This document shows, piece by piece, positions 41,601-51,070 of a stretch of DNA of 54,701 nt. How positions within the stretch are numbered: the first letter of the stretch is position 1; each line of letters starts with the position of its first letter. This DNA comes from Pseudofrankia coriaricola (GTDB taxonomy: Bacteria; Actinomycetota; Actinomycetes; Frankiales; Frankiaceae), in the NCBI RefSeq assembly GCF_001854805.1, contig NZ_MBLO01000242.1:1-54701 (forward strand). Reading direction: 5' to 3'. Position numbers and translations under genes: made by a program. Under the pieces are notes generated by a model. That model saw only the letters and a list, made by a program, of their open reading frames with translations. It was not told the origin of the DNA and did no database searches.

Positions 41601-43533
41601 AGCGCTCATACTGGTTGTTGCCGCGCAGCACGACGTCGCCGACGCCCATCAGCCGGGCGACGTCGTAGAGCGAGGACGTCTCGAAGACGCCCTCCTGCAG
41701 CCGGCGGTCTAGGGAACGGACGAGGTCGGTGCTGCCGGCCTCGCCGTAGGGGATGAGCTCGCGCTGGACGGTCGGGCGGTCCATCAGACCGTAGGTCACG
41801 GTGTCGAGCGTCGAGCCCCACCGATAGTGGGCGAAGTCGGCGCCGGGCAGCTCCAGCACCCGGGTGGCGTTGCCCTTGGCGTTCAGCGCGTCCGCGAGCG
41901 CCAGCTCGTAGTCCGGGACGTCCTCGGGCCGCTGCAGGCCCGGCTCCAGGAACTGGCCGCGGAACAGCGGTGCCATGTCCAGCGCGAGCAGCGCCAGCAC
42001 GACCACCGTCACGGCGGTCGGCAGCACGGAGCCGGGGCGCGCCCGGAAGACCATCCGCCGCCGGCGCCGACGGCCTCGCGCGGCGCGGCCCGCCCCGCCG
42101 GCCGACGATCGGCGGGCGGCGGCCTGTGCCATCGACCGCTCGGTGAACGCGGCGATCGCGCCCGCCAGCAGCACCGACAGGCCCAGCACGACCAGTGGCG
42201 CCGCGCGCGGCAGCGAGCGCAGCGCGAGCCCCGCCGTCGACCCCTCGGCGAAGTCGCGGAAGAACCGGCCGAGCGGCGACGGGTTGTCGTACGGGTACAC
42301 GCCGACGGCGACCGTCGTGCCCAGCACGACCAGGCCGACGAAGTAGGCGCGGTGGCCCCAGCGGATCAGCGAAGCGGCCGCGAGCCCCAGCAGCGGCACG
42401 GCGAAGCTCACCATCAGCAGCCACAGCGCCTGGGTGTAGCCGACCGCGGGGGTGACCCAGGGGCCGAGCGCGTCCTCGCCGTAGAAGAACCAGTTGCCCA
42501 GGCCCCGCAGCACCTCGGAGGCCTGCGAGCTGCTGGCCACCGTCTTGACCGTCTCGGTGAACGCGAGCACGTTCAGGCCGTAGCCGGCCTGCGTGTAGAG
42601 CCCGGCCACCCACCAGGCGTTCGCCAGGATCGTCATGATGACGGCGCGGCTGATCAGGCCGCCGGTGGCGCGGAGCGTCGCCTCCCGGGTGCCCCACACC
42701 GCGAACGGCAGCCAGAGCAGCGGCGCGAGCATGATCAGGATCAGGCTGGAGGCGTTGATGCTGCCGACCGAGGTGACCACCAGCGCGAACGCGGCCGGCC
42801 AGCGCCACGCGTCCGCGCCGCGCCAGCTGCCCTTGCCCTCGCGGGCCTCGCGCAGGCCGCGCACCGTGATCCCGATGAACCAGCCAAGACCGGCGTAGGG
42901 CAGCAGGATCGCCGAGATCCGCGCCTCGTACTCCAGCGAGTACGGCGTGAGCATGTAGCCGAACGCGGCGACGACCGAGTACCGGTCGGGCCAGCCGAAC
43001 GAGCGCAGCAGGAACAGCACGCCGGCGCCGGCGACGAACAGGATGGTGCCGGTCCACAGCCGCTGGGCGACCCAGTCCGGCAGGCCGACGAGGTCCAGCA
43101 CGTAGTACCAGAGGCCCTGCGGGAACAGGTACCCGATGTTCTGGTGGGTGACGGTGCCCATGCCGACGTCCGGGTCCCACATCGACACCGCGCGGCGCAG
43201 CAGCCGGCCCGGGTCGAGGTAGAGGTACGCCTTCGTGTCGGCGCCGATCCGGCCGGGCGACGTGCGCAGCAGCGGCAGGTAGGCGACGGCGGCGAGCAGC
43301 AGCGTCGCCCAGGACGGCCGTGGTGGCCGCCAGGCGCGCCACCCGCGGCGGTCGTCCGTACCGGGCGCGTCGGCGCCGGCCGGCTCCGCCGCCGGCTCGG
43401 CGGCGTCATCGGCCGTGACGGTCGCGGTGCCAGCGGTCGCCGTGGTACCGGCGCTATCGCCGGCACCGGCCGCGTCACCGCCGGGGCCGCTGGGCCCGGG
43501 GAGGCCGCCCGGGTCCTGCGCTGTCAAGGTCAC
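38644..43533 (-). CDS. AftD-like alpha-(1->3)-arabinofuranosyltransferase family protein
   Basis: A 1629-residue membrane protein. After a Pro/Gly/Ala start, residues about 60-500 contain a GT-C type domain of ten or more helices: PLLRTSPGRIGADTKAYLYLDPGRLL and SMWDPDVGMGTVTHQNIGYLFPQG place the acidic loop. Residues about 560-1430 are a large extracytoplasmic region with F5/8-type carbohydrate-binding folds (e.g. TTAWRVGAFTDPAG and TATAWSPGFGDQSGNWLQL). Further helices follow near 1440 and 1500-1600. This matches actinobacterial AftD in order and size. AftD adds arabinofuranose branches in mycobacterial arabinan; the donor here is unproven. ATG 43533 overlaps the GT4 stop by 4 bp. Confidence 0.9.
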   Translation of the reverse strand: MTLTAQDPGGLPGPSGPGGDAAGAGDSAGTTATAGTATVTADDAAEPAAEPAGADAPGTDDRRGWRAWRPPRPSWATLLLAAVAYLPLLRTSPGRIGADTKAYLYLDPGRLLRRAVSMWDPDVGMGTVTHQNIGYLFPQGLWYYVLDLVGLPDWVAQRLWTGTILFVAGAGVLFLLRSFGWPDRYSVVAAFGYMLTPYSLEYEARISAILLPYAGLGWFIGITVRGLREAREGKGSWRGADAWRWPAAFALVVTSVGSINASSLILIMLAPLLWLPFAVWGTREATLRATGGLISRAVIMTILANAWWVAGLYTQAGYGLNVLAFTETVKTVASSSQASEVLRGLGNWFFYGEDALGPWVTPAVGYTQALWLLMVSFAVPLLGLAAASLIRWGHRAYFVGLVVLGTTVAVGVYPYDNPSPLGRFFRDFAEGSTAGLALRSLPRAAPLVVLGLSVLLAGAIAAFTERSMAQAAARRSSAGGAGRAARGRRRRRRMVFRARPGSVLPTAVTVVVLALLALDMAPLFRGQFLEPGLQRPEDVPDYELALADALNAKGNATRVLELPGADFAHYRWGSTLDTVTYGLMDRPTVQRELIPYGEAGSTDLVRSLDRRLQEGVFETSSLYDVARLMGVGDVVLRGNNQYERFRGPRPRADWDLFTSRPPNGLEKPTVYGPLVSETTTIPYLDEITLGTDPAVPDPPTLADFAVKDPTPIVRTATTGRPLLVSGNGEALVDAAASGLLTDVVDNNRTVLYTGALAGDRDGMLQALADGAELLLSDSNRLRAERWTGIRENFGYVEQPGVTPLAKDPDDNRLPLFPAQDTSDQTVAVLTAPGEQAQVAAVTASSYGNTFAYGPADRPVHAIDADPTTAWRVGAFTDPAGERWQTTLAAPTTTDHIRLVQPLTGPRNRWITKVTLTFDGGSPVTADLIDGSRTGQGQVITFPERTFKTLTIRVDTTNYGKQKSYDGLSAVGLAEVEIPKADAKPAVAQDLLRMPTDLLATAGQGSLDHPLVLTMTRDRANPAEPFKEDTESTIARVFSLPTDRAFSLTGTARLSSYASDDVIDKLLGRPDGPPLVVSSGRLPGDIDARGSAAFDGDTATAWSPGFGDQSGNWLQLTSLDDVTLSTAKLTLVTDGRHSVPTKLGVEVDGQRAGTVDVPPLADAAGKRGATTTVTVPLPVGSGHQIRFVVDAVRPVTTKDTISGAIMTTPVGIAEIELPGVKGTGQTASTAQPPADLSVGCRTDLLTVDGLPVGVRINGTTKDASGRLGLDVRTCGTPVRLSAGDHLVRTANGAKTGIDLDRLVFASDAGGTTWPDATSINALDTSREQRTADLAAQSGNVAGTAATTPATPTVKVDVAGPTTFVLTVTGAKPGTPFWLVLGQSLSPGWHGKIDENTDIGSPQLVDGYADGWRIDPESETFKVQLTWTPQRVVFAALTVSVVTVVLCLALLGVTGRRRRKAGWPAAPVRDLPRLDRPFAATPRLPLRQVAPLVLGTAAIGAFIVSPAAGAATAAVTLVAALAPRGRVLLRAGSVAALAAAAAYVIEVQVRYNLSVNGSWVSEFDKVATVSWLAVLFLGADAALALLHGHASRRAAEAEGRDGAQDEDEDEAGGTVPPPDAAAGAETEPSAR

Positions 43534-44960
43534 CGCAGCGGCCCGTGCAGCCGGTCGAGACCGCCGGGTCGGGGCGCGCGGCGGCTGTGCTTGGCGGCCT
43601 CCTGGACGAGCGCCGCGTACGTCTGGCGGGCGGTGTTGGCCCAGGTGAACGTCGCGGCGTGCGCCAGCGCGCCCGCGACGAGCCGGTCGCGCAGCCCCTG
43701 GTCGCCCAGCACCCGGCCGAGCGCGCCGGCGAGGTCACGCGGCTCGACCAGCAGGCCGGACAGCCCGTCGGCGACGGCGTCGGTGTGGCCGGCGATGTTG
43801 GTCGCGACGGACGGGGTCCCGCAGGCCGCCGCCTCGGTGATCGTCATGCCCCAGCCCTCGCGGGCCGAGGCGCTGGTTAGCACCCAGGCCCGCCGGTAGA
43901 GCGCGAGCAGGCCGTCGTCGTCGACCCGGCCCGGCAGCTTCAGCCAGTCGGCGGCGCGCGCGGCGCGGATCTGGGCCTCCAGCGCCGGGCGCTCGTAGCC
44001 CTCGCCGACGATGATCGCCTCCATCGTCGGGTGCTGCTGGCGCAGCCGGACCAGCGCGTCGACGAGGATGTCGAACCGCTTCACCGGCACCAGCCGGCCG
44101 ACCGCCAGGACCAGCGGGTGCGGCGAGCGTTCTCCGAGCGGGGCGTAGCGCTCGTCGATGCCCGGCGGGATGACGGAGATGTTCGCCGGTGGCAGCCCGA
44201 GCATTTCGATGATCTCGTGGCGGGACGACTCGGACAGCGTCAGCATCCGGGTGCGCCGGTACAGCGGCGGCGCGATGGTGCTCTCCAGCGTCTCGCCGAT
44301 CTTCGCCAGCGGCGGCTTCAGCACCATCCGCCACATCTCGCCATGGACATGGTGCAGGAACACGACCCGGGGGCAGGGCGCCCACACCGGGGAGAAGAAC
44401 GGCATGCCGTTCCAGATCTCCACCAGGCCGTCCCAGGGGCCGCCGTGGCCGAGCGCGCCGGAGATCGCCGAGCGCGGGAACACCATGTACCGGCCGGCCT
44501 TGCGCACGACGGAGTAGCCGTTGCGGGTCGCCGTCTCCAGGTGGCCAGGGGCGTGCGCGGTGCGCATGCTCACGTCGACGCCGGCCGCGGCCCAGGCCGC
44601 GGCGACCTGGTCGGCGTGCAGCTCGGAGCCGCCGGCCTCCGGGTCGTCCAGGTCGCGCCAGGCGAGCATGTGCACGCGGCGCACGCCCGAGCGCTCGACC
44701 AGCTCCGCGAGGGTGGGCTCGCGCGCCTCGATCCACGGCGCCTGGCGCGGCTCGGCGAGCCGCACGGCCGAGCCCGGCCGCCCGCCGCGCGCCGGCTGCT
44801 GACCGGGGATGGCCCTGCCGAGGCCCGCGGGGCTGCCCAGCCTCTCAGCGCCGCTCAGCCTCTCAGCGCCGCTCAGCCTCTCAGCGCCGCTCAGCCTCTC
44901 AGCGCCACCCGGCCGCGCGGCGGCGCTCGGACGGCCAGCGCCCTCGTCGAGCGTGCTCAT
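43530..44960 (-). CDS. glycosyltransferase family 4 protein
   Basis: A 476-residue GT-B enzyme. The N-terminal domain carries the GGSELHADQVAAAWAAAGVDV motif; the C-terminal domain has VLAVGRLVPVKRFDILVDALV, IIVGEGYERPALEAQI and SAREGWGMTITEAAACGTPSVATNIAGHTDAV, the EGWGM..EA..CG nucleotide-sugar site of family 4. It would transfer a sugar from a nucleotide donor during surface-glycan assembly in the cytoplasm. The first ~60 residues include a 6-residue repeat (RLSGAE) from an 18-bp DNA repeat. ATG 44960 overlaps the upstream gene's stop; its own stop overlaps the AftD start. Confidence 0.92.
   Translation of the reverse strand: MSTLDEGAGRPSAAARPGGAERLSGAERLSGAERLSGAERLGSPAGLGRAIPGQQPARGGRPGSAVRLAEPRQAPWIEAREPTLAELVERSGVRRVHMLAWRDLDDPEAGGSELHADQVAAAWAAAGVDVSMRTAHAPGHLETATRNGYSVVRKAGRYMVFPRSAISGALGHGGPWDGLVEIWNGMPFFSPVWAPCPRVVFLHHVHGEMWRMVLKPPLAKIGETLESTIAPPLYRRTRMLTLSESSRHEIIEMLGLPPANISVIPPGIDERYAPLGERSPHPLVLAVGRLVPVKRFDILVDALVRLRQQHPTMEAIIVGEGYERPALEAQIRAARAADWLKLPGRVDDDGLLALYRRAWVLTSASAREGWGMTITEAAACGTPSVATNIAGHTDAVADGLSGLLVEPRDLAGALGRVLGDQGLRDRLVAGALAHAATFTWANTARQTYAALVQEAAKHSRRAPRPGGLDRLHGPLR
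44838..44909 (-). repeat. four 18-bp coding repeats in GT4 gene
   Basis: CAGCCTCTCAGCGCCGCT is repeated four times (the last copy ends ACC), in frame, in the disordered N-terminal part of the glycosyltransferase. Copy number is likely to vary between strains. Confidence 0.85.
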
Positions 44961-46732
44961 GCGTGCGCCACCTTCGTGGCGGCGCGGCCCGCGCCAGGGG
45001 CGGACATCGTCCGGCGGGCCGCGCGGGCGACGAGCAGCCCGGTGACCGCCGCCAGCACGGCCTGGACCGCGAGGTCCATCCGGGCGGTGGTGACCGGCGA
45101 GCCGCCGGCCAGGGCGATCAGCCCGGCGGCGGCCGCGGCCGTGAGCCCGAGCGCGACCAGCACGGCGCGCGAGCCCAGGGCCAGCAGGTAGTGGGTGAAC
45201 AGCACAGTTGCTCCGAGACAGGTCATCGCTGCGGCCAGGGGGAGGAGAGCGCCGGAGGCGTCGGTGAAACGTGGCCCGAAGGCCAGGGACAGAAGGGCCG
45301 CGGGCGCGGCGGACGCGGCCACGAGGAGTACGGCGGCTGGCAGCGCGAGGATCGCCAGCGTCGCGCCGAGCTGGTGGAGGGCATGCTCGCCCAGGTGGCG
45401 GCGGTCGGCCGCCTCCGGCAGCAGGAAGCCGGCGAGCACCACGGCCCCGAACATCAGCACCTTGCAGGTGACGGACACGGCCGCGTACTGGCCCGACTCG
45501 CCGGGGGACAGCCGGCCCTGGATCAGGACGTCGACGTTCTGCAACAGGGCGAGGAATGCCAGCGCCGTAAGCGCGGTGCCCAGCTCCGCCGCCAGCCGGC
45601 GCTCCCGCCCGCCGGCCGCGGCCGCGGCCCCCCAGGCCGGCGCGGGGAGTGTCTCGGCGGCCTCGGCTCCTTCGGCGGCCTGGGCCGAGCCGGCGCGGGC
45701 CGTCGGTCCGAGAGAGCGGCGGGCGTGTGCGAGCGCGGCCAGCACGCCCAGGAGCACCGCCGTGGCGGCGCCCGTCTGCGCCAGCCCCGCGAGCACCAGG
45801 CCGGCCGTCGCCGCGCCCTTCACCGCCGCGTCGACCAGCAGGTTCGCGGCGAGCTCGCGGTAGCGGTGGGCCGCCTGGAGCAGCCCGCGGTCGACGCACA
45901 GCAGGCACCAGGCCGCGCCGGCGGTGAGTGTCTCGGCGACCCCGCCCGGCCCCGGCAGCGACAGCTCGTGGGCGAGTGGCCCGCGGGCCACCAGCGCGAG
46001 CACCGCGACCGCGACCACGCCCCGCAGCCCCGCACGCCGCACCCGCGCCGCCCAGCCGGCGACCAGGTCGGCCCGGCCGGTGCGGGTCCAGGTGGTCACC
46101 CGGCGGACGACGCCGACCAGCAGCGCGCTGCCCGGCATGGAAACGATCATGAAGAGGGCGAACAGCTGGGCGGTCGCTCCGTAGGAGCGGGTGCTCATCG
46201 CGCGAGCGATGACGAGGGTGACGCCCAGGTTCGCGACGTTGGCGAGCAGACCGGCGAGCGCCAGCGGCGTCGCCCCGCGCACCGCGCCGCGCAGCCGGCC
46301 GCCACCGGCCGCGGGCCTGGCGGCCGCGGGCGTCGCGGTCGCGGGCACGACGACTGGGGGAGCGGTGCCCAGAGGGGCGGTGGCCGGGGCTGGGGCGCAC
46401 CTGGGTTCGGCGCCCGGCACGGCCGGGCCCTCGGCCGGTCCGGCCGGGCCGGGCGCATCCGTTGCCGGCTTGGCCCAGTCCACTGGGCCCCCCGCGGCCC
46501 GGACGGCCGCGAACAGGCCGCCGGGGTTGCCGCCCCGGTTCGCCGGTGTCGCGCGCGGGGGGACGTAGGGGCGCCGTGACATACTGTTACTGTCACGCGG
46601 TGTAGCCGGCCGCGCTCCCGGTGTCGCCGGTGGCGTGGCCGGCGCTGCCGCCGATGCTGCCGTCGGTGCACGGCGTCCCACCCAGGCACTGCCGCGGGCC
46701 GGGGTGGTCGCGCCGAACCGAGGACCGGTCAC
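44957..46732 (-). CDS. polysaccharide flippase-like (MOP/Wzx) membrane protein
   Basis: A 591-residue protein. A Pro/Ala-rich start of about 150 residues is followed by about twelve to fourteen helices. The core begins [57 protein letters not shown], the entry pattern of Wzx/MurJ-like exporters (RxxS..YG). A cytoplasmic loop near the middle is Ala/Glu-rich. It would flip a lipid-linked glycan. GTG 46732 overlaps the upstream dehydratase stop (GTGA), supporting the long form; an ATG at 46582 is the alternative. Coupled on both sides within the operon. Confidence 0.85.
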   Translation of the reverse strand: MTGPRFGATTPARGSAWVGRRAPTAASAAAPATPPATPGARPATPRDSNSMSRRPYVPPRATPANRGGNPGGLFAAVRAAGGPVDWAKPATDAPGPAGPAEGPAVPGAEPRCAPAPATAPLGTAPPVVVPATATPAAARPAAGGGRLRGAVRGATPLALAGLLANVANLGVTLVIARAMSTRSYGATAQLFALFMIVSMPGSALLVGVVRRVTTWTRTGRADLVAGWAARVRRAGLRGVVAVAVLALVARGPLAHELSLPGPGGVAETLTAGAAWCLLCVDRGLLQAAHRYRELAANLLVDAAVKGAATAGLVLAGLAQTGAATAVLLGVLAALAHARRSLGPTARAGSAQAAEGAEAAETLPAPAWGAAAAAGGRERRLAAELGTALTALAFLALLQNVDVLIQGRLSPGESGQYAAVSVTCKVLMFGAVVLAGFLLPEAADRRHLGEHALHQLGATLAILALPAAVLLVAASAAPAALLSLAFGPRFTDASGALLPLAAAMTCLGATVLFTHYLLALGSRAVLVALGLTAAAAAGLIALAGGSPVTTARMDLAVQAVLAAVTGLLVARAARRTMSAPGAGRAATKVAHA

Positions 46733-47730
46733 CGAATCGTCAGCGCCTGTCCCGCGGCCTCCCGCTCCAGCGCGAGGTCCGCGTCCACCATCATGTCGAT
46801 GAGGGCGGTGAAGGTGACCGTCGGCTTCCAGCCCAGCTTGTCCATGGCCTTCGACGGGTCACCGACCAGCAGGTCGACCTCGGCCGGGCGGAAGAACCGC
46901 GGGTCCTGCTTGACGTAGGGCTCCCAGTCGTCGATGCCGACCCGGGCGAACGAGGCCTGCAGCAGCTCGCGGATGGAGTGCGTCTCCCCGGTGGCGATGA
47001 CGTAGTCGTCCGGCTCGTCCTGCTGGAGCATCCGCCACATCGCGTCGACGTAGTCGCCGGCGAAACCCCAGTCCCGGCGGGACTCCAGGTTACCCAGGGT
47101 GATCGAGTCCTGCAGCCCGAGCGCGATCCGGGCGACGGCGCGGGTGACCTTCCGGGTGACGAACTCGATTCCGCGGCGCGGCGACTCGTGGTTGAACAGC
47201 ATCCCGGAGCAGGCGAACATGTCGTACGACTCGCGGTAGTTAACCGTGAGGTAATGCCCGAAGGTCTTCGCGACACCATAGGGCGAACGCGGGTGGAACG
47301 GCGTCGTCTCCCGCTGCGGCGTCTCTCGGACCTTGCCGAACATCTCGGACGAGCTCGCCTGGTAGAAGCGCATCCGGGAGACATCGCTGCCGGCGGTGAT
47401 CCGCAGCGCCTCAAGGATACGCAACACACCCATCCCGGTCGTCTCGCCCGTCAGCTCGGCCTGTTTCCAGGACAGTCCGACGAAGGAGATGGCGCCGAGG
47501 TTGTACACCTCGTCCGGCTGTGAGATCTCCACAGCGCCGATCAGTGAGGACAGGTCGGTAAGGTCGCCCTCCAGTAGCTGGACGCCTGGGATGATCCGCT
47601 CGACGGTGGCCACCTTGGGGTTGGACTGGCCCCTGACCAGTCCAAACACCTCGTAGCCCTTGGCCGTGAGCAGCTCTCCCAGGTACAGACCATCCTGGCC
47701 GGTGATCCCTGTAATGAGCGCGCGAGGCAC
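46729..47730 (-). CDS. gmd: GDP-mannose 4,6-dehydratase
   Basis: A 333-residue extended short-chain dehydrogenase. It has the NADP-binding [18 protein letters not shown], the family segment [21 protein letters not shown], the catalytic [19 protein letters not shown] with Tyr and Lys, and [10 protein letters not shown] for GDP-mannose. It makes GDP-4-keto-6-deoxymannose, precursor of GDP-fucose, rhamnose or related sugars. GTG 47730 has AGGAGG 6 nt upstream; another GTG two codons earlier is too close. The frame to 47889 overlaps the acyltransferase and is not used. It is followed by coupled flippase, GT4 and AftD genes, so the sugar probably enters that glycan. Confidence 0.95.
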   Translation of the reverse strand: MPRALITGITGQDGLYLGELLTAKGYEVFGLVRGQSNPKVATVERIIPGVQLLEGDLTDLSSLIGAVEISQPDEVYNLGAISFVGLSWKQAELTGETTGMGVLRILEALRITAGSDVSRMRFYQASSSEMFGKVRETPQRETTPFHPRSPYGVAKTFGHYLTVNYRESYDMFACSGMLFNHESPRRGIEFVTRKVTRAVARIALGLQDSITLGNLESRRDWGFAGDYVDAMWRMLQQDEPDDYVIATGETHSIRELLQASFARVGIDDWEPYVKQDPRFFRPAEVDLLVGDPSKAMDKLGWKPTVTFTALIDMMVDADLALEREAAGQALTIR

Positions 47731-47797
47731 GATCACCCTCCTGTCTGAGTGCGGCACGCTGCCGTCGAAAAGGTTAGCGTTCGGTAAAGCACGCAGG

Positions 47798-50071
47798 TCA
47801 GCCGGGGGACGTGGTCGTCCCCACGGAGGGACGATCCGCATCTGTCGGACGAACCAGCCCAACAATCGCGGGAAGCAACGCCTGGCCAACTATGCGCCCA
47901 CCAGGGGCAGTAATATGCACGCCGTCGTCCCGGGTGAGGATGCCGTTCACGTGGTCCATGTACCGGTTGCCCGGCGTGAGTACCCCGTTGAGATCCGCGA
48001 TGGTCGCCACGTCCCGGTGCCGGCCGGCCGCCGCTCGCAGCAGCTGGTTGAACCGCGCCACCCGCTCTGACTTCGTCTCCGGGTACTGCGTCCCGTCCGG
48101 CCCCTCGCGGGCGGCGACCGCGGGTGTGGTGAACAACACTACCTTCGCCCCGCGCGCGGACAGCGTCGTGATCGCCAGGTCCAGCTGGGACGCGAGGTAG
48201 GTGTCGAACTTCGGCTCGCCGACATGGGTCCATTCGCCGTCCATCAGCTGGTCGGTGACCTCCCAGCGGCCGACCAGCAGCGCCGCGATGTCCGGATTGA
48301 CCTCGTTCACACGTTTGGTGAACCGCGCCGGCCACTGGTCGCAGCCGATCGTCGTCAGCCCGGGCTTGCCGTCCAGTTTCCTGGCCGGCAGCCGCGCCAC
48401 CCCGCAGCCGAGCATGGAGGCGTCCGCGAGCTGCACGTTCATCGACGCGGCCACGTCGCCGAACTGGCTGCCGATCAGCGTCGTCGCCAGCGAGTCCCCG
48501 GCGATGAGCATCCGCAGCGGCCGGTTGCCCTGCGCGTCCGGCGCCGCCGTGGGCAGGGCCCCACCCGCCTGGACCCTCGCCGCGAGCTTCTCCAGGTCCG
48601 CGGGGCTGCGGGCGCTGGACGCCTGGGTGCTCGTCGCCAACACGGCCACCGCGACGACGCCGGCCATCACCGCCGGCGTGGTGACCACCGGCATCGGGAT
48701 GCGGATCGACCGGCGCCGGATCGGGTTCTCGATCAGGTAGAACGACAGGAGCGTGCAGGCCATGGTCGCGGCGATCCTGGCGCCCAGCAGGGCGGGGCCG
48801 TGCAGGCCCGTCCGCCCCGCGGTGAGCGTCAGCAGGACCGGCCAGTGCCACAGGTACAGGCCGTAGGAGATCTTTCCGATGTAGGTCAGCGGCGGGATCG
48901 ACAGCACCTTCGCGACGGCCGAGCCCGGCACCTCGACGATCGACGCGACCAGCACCGCGACGATGATCGCGACGCCGAGGAACCCGCCGGCGTACAGCCC
49001 GCGCGACTGGCCATCGACCGTCGCCCACAGCGCCACCAGTGCCACCAGCGCCACTCCGCCGGCGTACCCGAGCACCTTCTTGCCACGTGCCGTGAAGCCG
49101 GCCCGGCGCTGCGCCCGCCACACCGCCAGCGCCGCGCCGATCAGCAGCGCCTGGACACGAACCTCGGTGCCGTAGTAGATCCGCGACGCGTCGACGCCGA
49201 CGAGCAGCAGCACGATGCCGATCAGTGCGCTCATCTCGGCGCCCAGCACCGCGACCGCCAGCGCCGCCGACTGCGCCTTGCGCCGCTGGCCCTTCCACTT
49301 GTCGACCGTGCGCGCGCTGTGCCGCATCAGCAGGAACACGATCAGCGGCCAGAGCACGTAGAACTGCTCCTCGACCGCCAGCGACCAGGTGTGCAGCAGC
49401 GGCGACGGCGCCGAGAAGTGGTCGAAGTAGCTCTGGTTCGACAGCGCGAACCGCCAGTTGGCGACGTAGAACAGCGACGCCAGCATGTCCAGGCGGATCT
49501 TCGTGATGTCACCCGGCGCGGCGAAGAACCGCGCATAGGCGGAGATCGCCAGCAGCAGGAGCAGGAAGGCGGGTAGCAGCCGGCGGGCCCGCCGCGTCCA
49601 GAAGTCCTTGAGGTCGATGCGCCGGGTGGCCCGGTACTCGGCGATCAGCAGGCCAGTGATCAGGAACCCGGAAAGCACGAAGAACGTGTCCACGCCCAGC
49701 AGTCCGCCGGGAACCCAGGACAGTCCCGCGTGATAGCAGATCACCGCGAGTACCGCGAGCGCGCGCAGCCCGTCCAGCCCGGGGGAGTGGACGATCGGCG
49801 CGAGGAAGGTCCCGGTGGTGTCGGAGTCCCCCGGGCCGATCGCGGTGCTCGCCGGCGCGGCCGTCGGGTCCAGGAGCATCAGCCCTGTGGTCTTGGGCTC
49901 CTCCGGGTCGAACTCGTCGTCGCCATCGTCAGCGCGCCGCCCCGGCGGGCGCCGGGTGTAGGTCGGGTCCGGCGCGCGCGTGGGAGCTGGGCCGCGCCCG
50001 CGGGCGCCGCGCTCGATGGCGCCGCGTGCGAGCGCGATGGTGTGCTGGCCGGCGTCCTCATCATCGCGCAC
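47798..50071 (-). CDS. acyltransferase-3 with C-terminal SGNH domain (OafA/YrhL-like)
   Basis: About 757 residues from GTG 50071. Residues about 95-430 are an acyltransferase-3 domain with ten helices ([48 protein letters not shown]). Residues about 515-750 are SGNH-like: IAGDSLATT carries the Ser and [11 protein letters not shown] the Asp/His. It would O-acetylate a surface glycan outside the membrane. The true start is uncertain. ATG 49879 gives a minimal 693-residue protein. The same frame stays open far upstream with strong codon bias and an Arg/Asp/Gly-rich composition, up to a CTG at 50734 that has AGGAGG 6 nt upstream. It is the first minus-strand gene before gmd. Confidence 0.85.
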   Translation of the reverse strand: MRDDEDAGQHTIALARGAIERGARGRGPAPTRAPDPTYTRRPPGRRADDGDDEFDPEEPKTTGLMLLDPTAAPASTAIGPGDSDTTGTFLAPIVHSPGLDGLRALAVLAVICYHAGLSWVPGGLLGVDTFFVLSGFLITGLLIAEYRATRRIDLKDFWTRRARRLLPAFLLLLLAISAYARFFAAPGDITKIRLDMLASLFYVANWRFALSNQSYFDHFSAPSPLLHTWSLAVEEQFYVLWPLIVFLLMRHSARTVDKWKGQRRKAQSAALAVAVLGAEMSALIGIVLLLVGVDASRIYYGTEVRVQALLIGAALAVWRAQRRAGFTARGKKVLGYAGGVALVALVALWATVDGQSRGLYAGGFLGVAIIVAVLVASIVEVPGSAVAKVLSIPPLTYIGKISYGLYLWHWPVLLTLTAGRTGLHGPALLGARIAATMACTLLSFYLIENPIRRRSIRIPMPVVTTPAVMAGVVAVAVLATSTQASSARSPADLEKLAARVQAGGALPTAAPDAQGNRPLRMLIAGDSLATTLIGSQFGDVAASMNVQLADASMLGCGVARLPARKLDGKPGLTTIGCDQWPARFTKRVNEVNPDIAALLVGRWEVTDQLMDGEWTHVGEPKFDTYLASQLDLAITTLSARGAKVVLFTTPAVAAREGPDGTQYPETKSERVARFNQLLRAAAGRHRDVATIADLNGVLTPGNRYMDHVNGILTRDDGVHITAPGGRIVGQALLPAIVGLVRPTDADRPSVGTTTSPG

Positions 50072-50850
50072 GCGCCGGCCGTCCGGACGCGCCCCCTGAC
50101 GGCGCGTGTCCCCGCGCGCGGCGTCATCGCGCCGCGCGTCGCCGGGGCGTCCGCCGCCGACGCGCGTGGGCCGGTCGCCGCCGCGGGGGCTCCTGTCGGG
50201 TCGGCGAAGCCCGGGATCCCTGTCGGATCCGGGGTCCCTGCCCGATTGGCGAAGCCGATCTGCTGGGAGGTCTGTCGGGGGCTCTGTCGGGGGGTCCGGG
50301 TCGCCCGCGGCGCCGCGTCCTCGCGCGGCGCGCTCGCCGGTGACCCCGCGGTATGGGCCTGCGGGCGCGCGCGTCGCGTCGCGCCCGCCGTGGTCGCGCC
50401 CGGAGCCGTCCAGGCCGGCGGCATCGCGGCCGCGGCCATCGCGTCGGCCGCCCTCGCGCCCGTCGCCGTACGAGCCGACCCGGTGCCAGTGGTCCCCTCG
50501 GCCCGCTCCCGCGCGGGAGCCGTCGCCGCGGCCGGCGCCCGCGTCGCCGCGTTCGTCGTCGTAGCCGTCGTCCCGGTGCTCGTCGCCACCATGGGCGTCA
50601 CCGCCGCGGCTGTCGTCCTCGCGTCCGCGACCGTCGTGCTGGTCGTCGTCGGGGCGGCCGGCTCGGGCGGGCGAATGATCGCGGAAGCGGGCGGTGTCGG
50701 AGATCCGGACGGTGTCAGCGTCTTTGCCGCTCAGCCGGGGCCTCCTCCCGCTCGTCCGCCAGTCGTGATCGGCGGCCCGCCTCCAGCTGACCGCTCTGCG
50801 AAGTATGCGGTAGCCCCGGCGTGGTCCCGCGCGCGCGTCCTCGGCTATAT

Positions 50851-51007
50851 CGCACGGTGAACCGCCGGCCGCGCGAGGCTTCGCCATCGTCGCGCGGCCT
50901 TTGGCTGGTATCGCATGGTGAACCGCCGGCCGCGCGAGGCTTCGCCATCGTCGCGCGGCCTTTGGCTGGTACCGCACGGTGAACCTCCGGCCGCGCGAGG
51001 CCTCGCC
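50851..51007 (+). repeat. 61-bp tandem repeat array (copy set B)
   Basis: Units at 50851-50911 and 50912-50972 are identical except at two positions; a third, partial copy runs 50973-51007. Each full unit has hairpin arms GGCCGCGCGA and TCGCGCGGCC separated by 13 nt. It lies in the region between the acyltransferase (minus) and GT39 (plus) genes. Confidence 0.88.
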
Positions 51008-51055
51008 CCGAGGCCAATCGTCACACCTATCGCGCTCAGATGACTGGAGGCGCCT

Positions 51056-51064
51056 TGGTACTTT
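51056..51064 (+). promoter_or_regulatory. TGGTAC-type -10 element, possible leaderless start
   Basis: TGGTACTTT stands 15 bp before the GTG at 51071 (first base to first base). The same element (TGGTACCTT) stands at the same distance before the GTG at 52666. No ribosome site lies between, which suggests that transcription starts at or near the start codon. Confidence 0.45.
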
Positions 51065-51070
51065 CCGGCC

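Larger units (their letters stand above)
50072..51070. other. probable disordered N-terminal coding extension plus repeat array and promoter
   Basis: About 50072-50734 reads in the acyltransferase frame as an Arg/Asp/Gly/His-rich stretch with G/C third positions and a lower-GC second position, so it is probably translated. From 50735 to 51055 there are a 61-bp repeat array (50851-51007) and the divergent promoters. I see no separate gene. Confidence 0.5.

Noticed and set aside
46582-46732. Shorter flippase start at ATG 46582
   Set aside because: It has no ribosome site, whereas GTG 46732 overlaps the dehydratase stop as at the other operon junctions.
47731-47889. N-terminal extension of GDP-mannose dehydratase to 47889
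   Set aside because: It would overlap the acyltransferase gene; GTG 47730 has an ideal AGGAGG and gives the normal family N-terminus.
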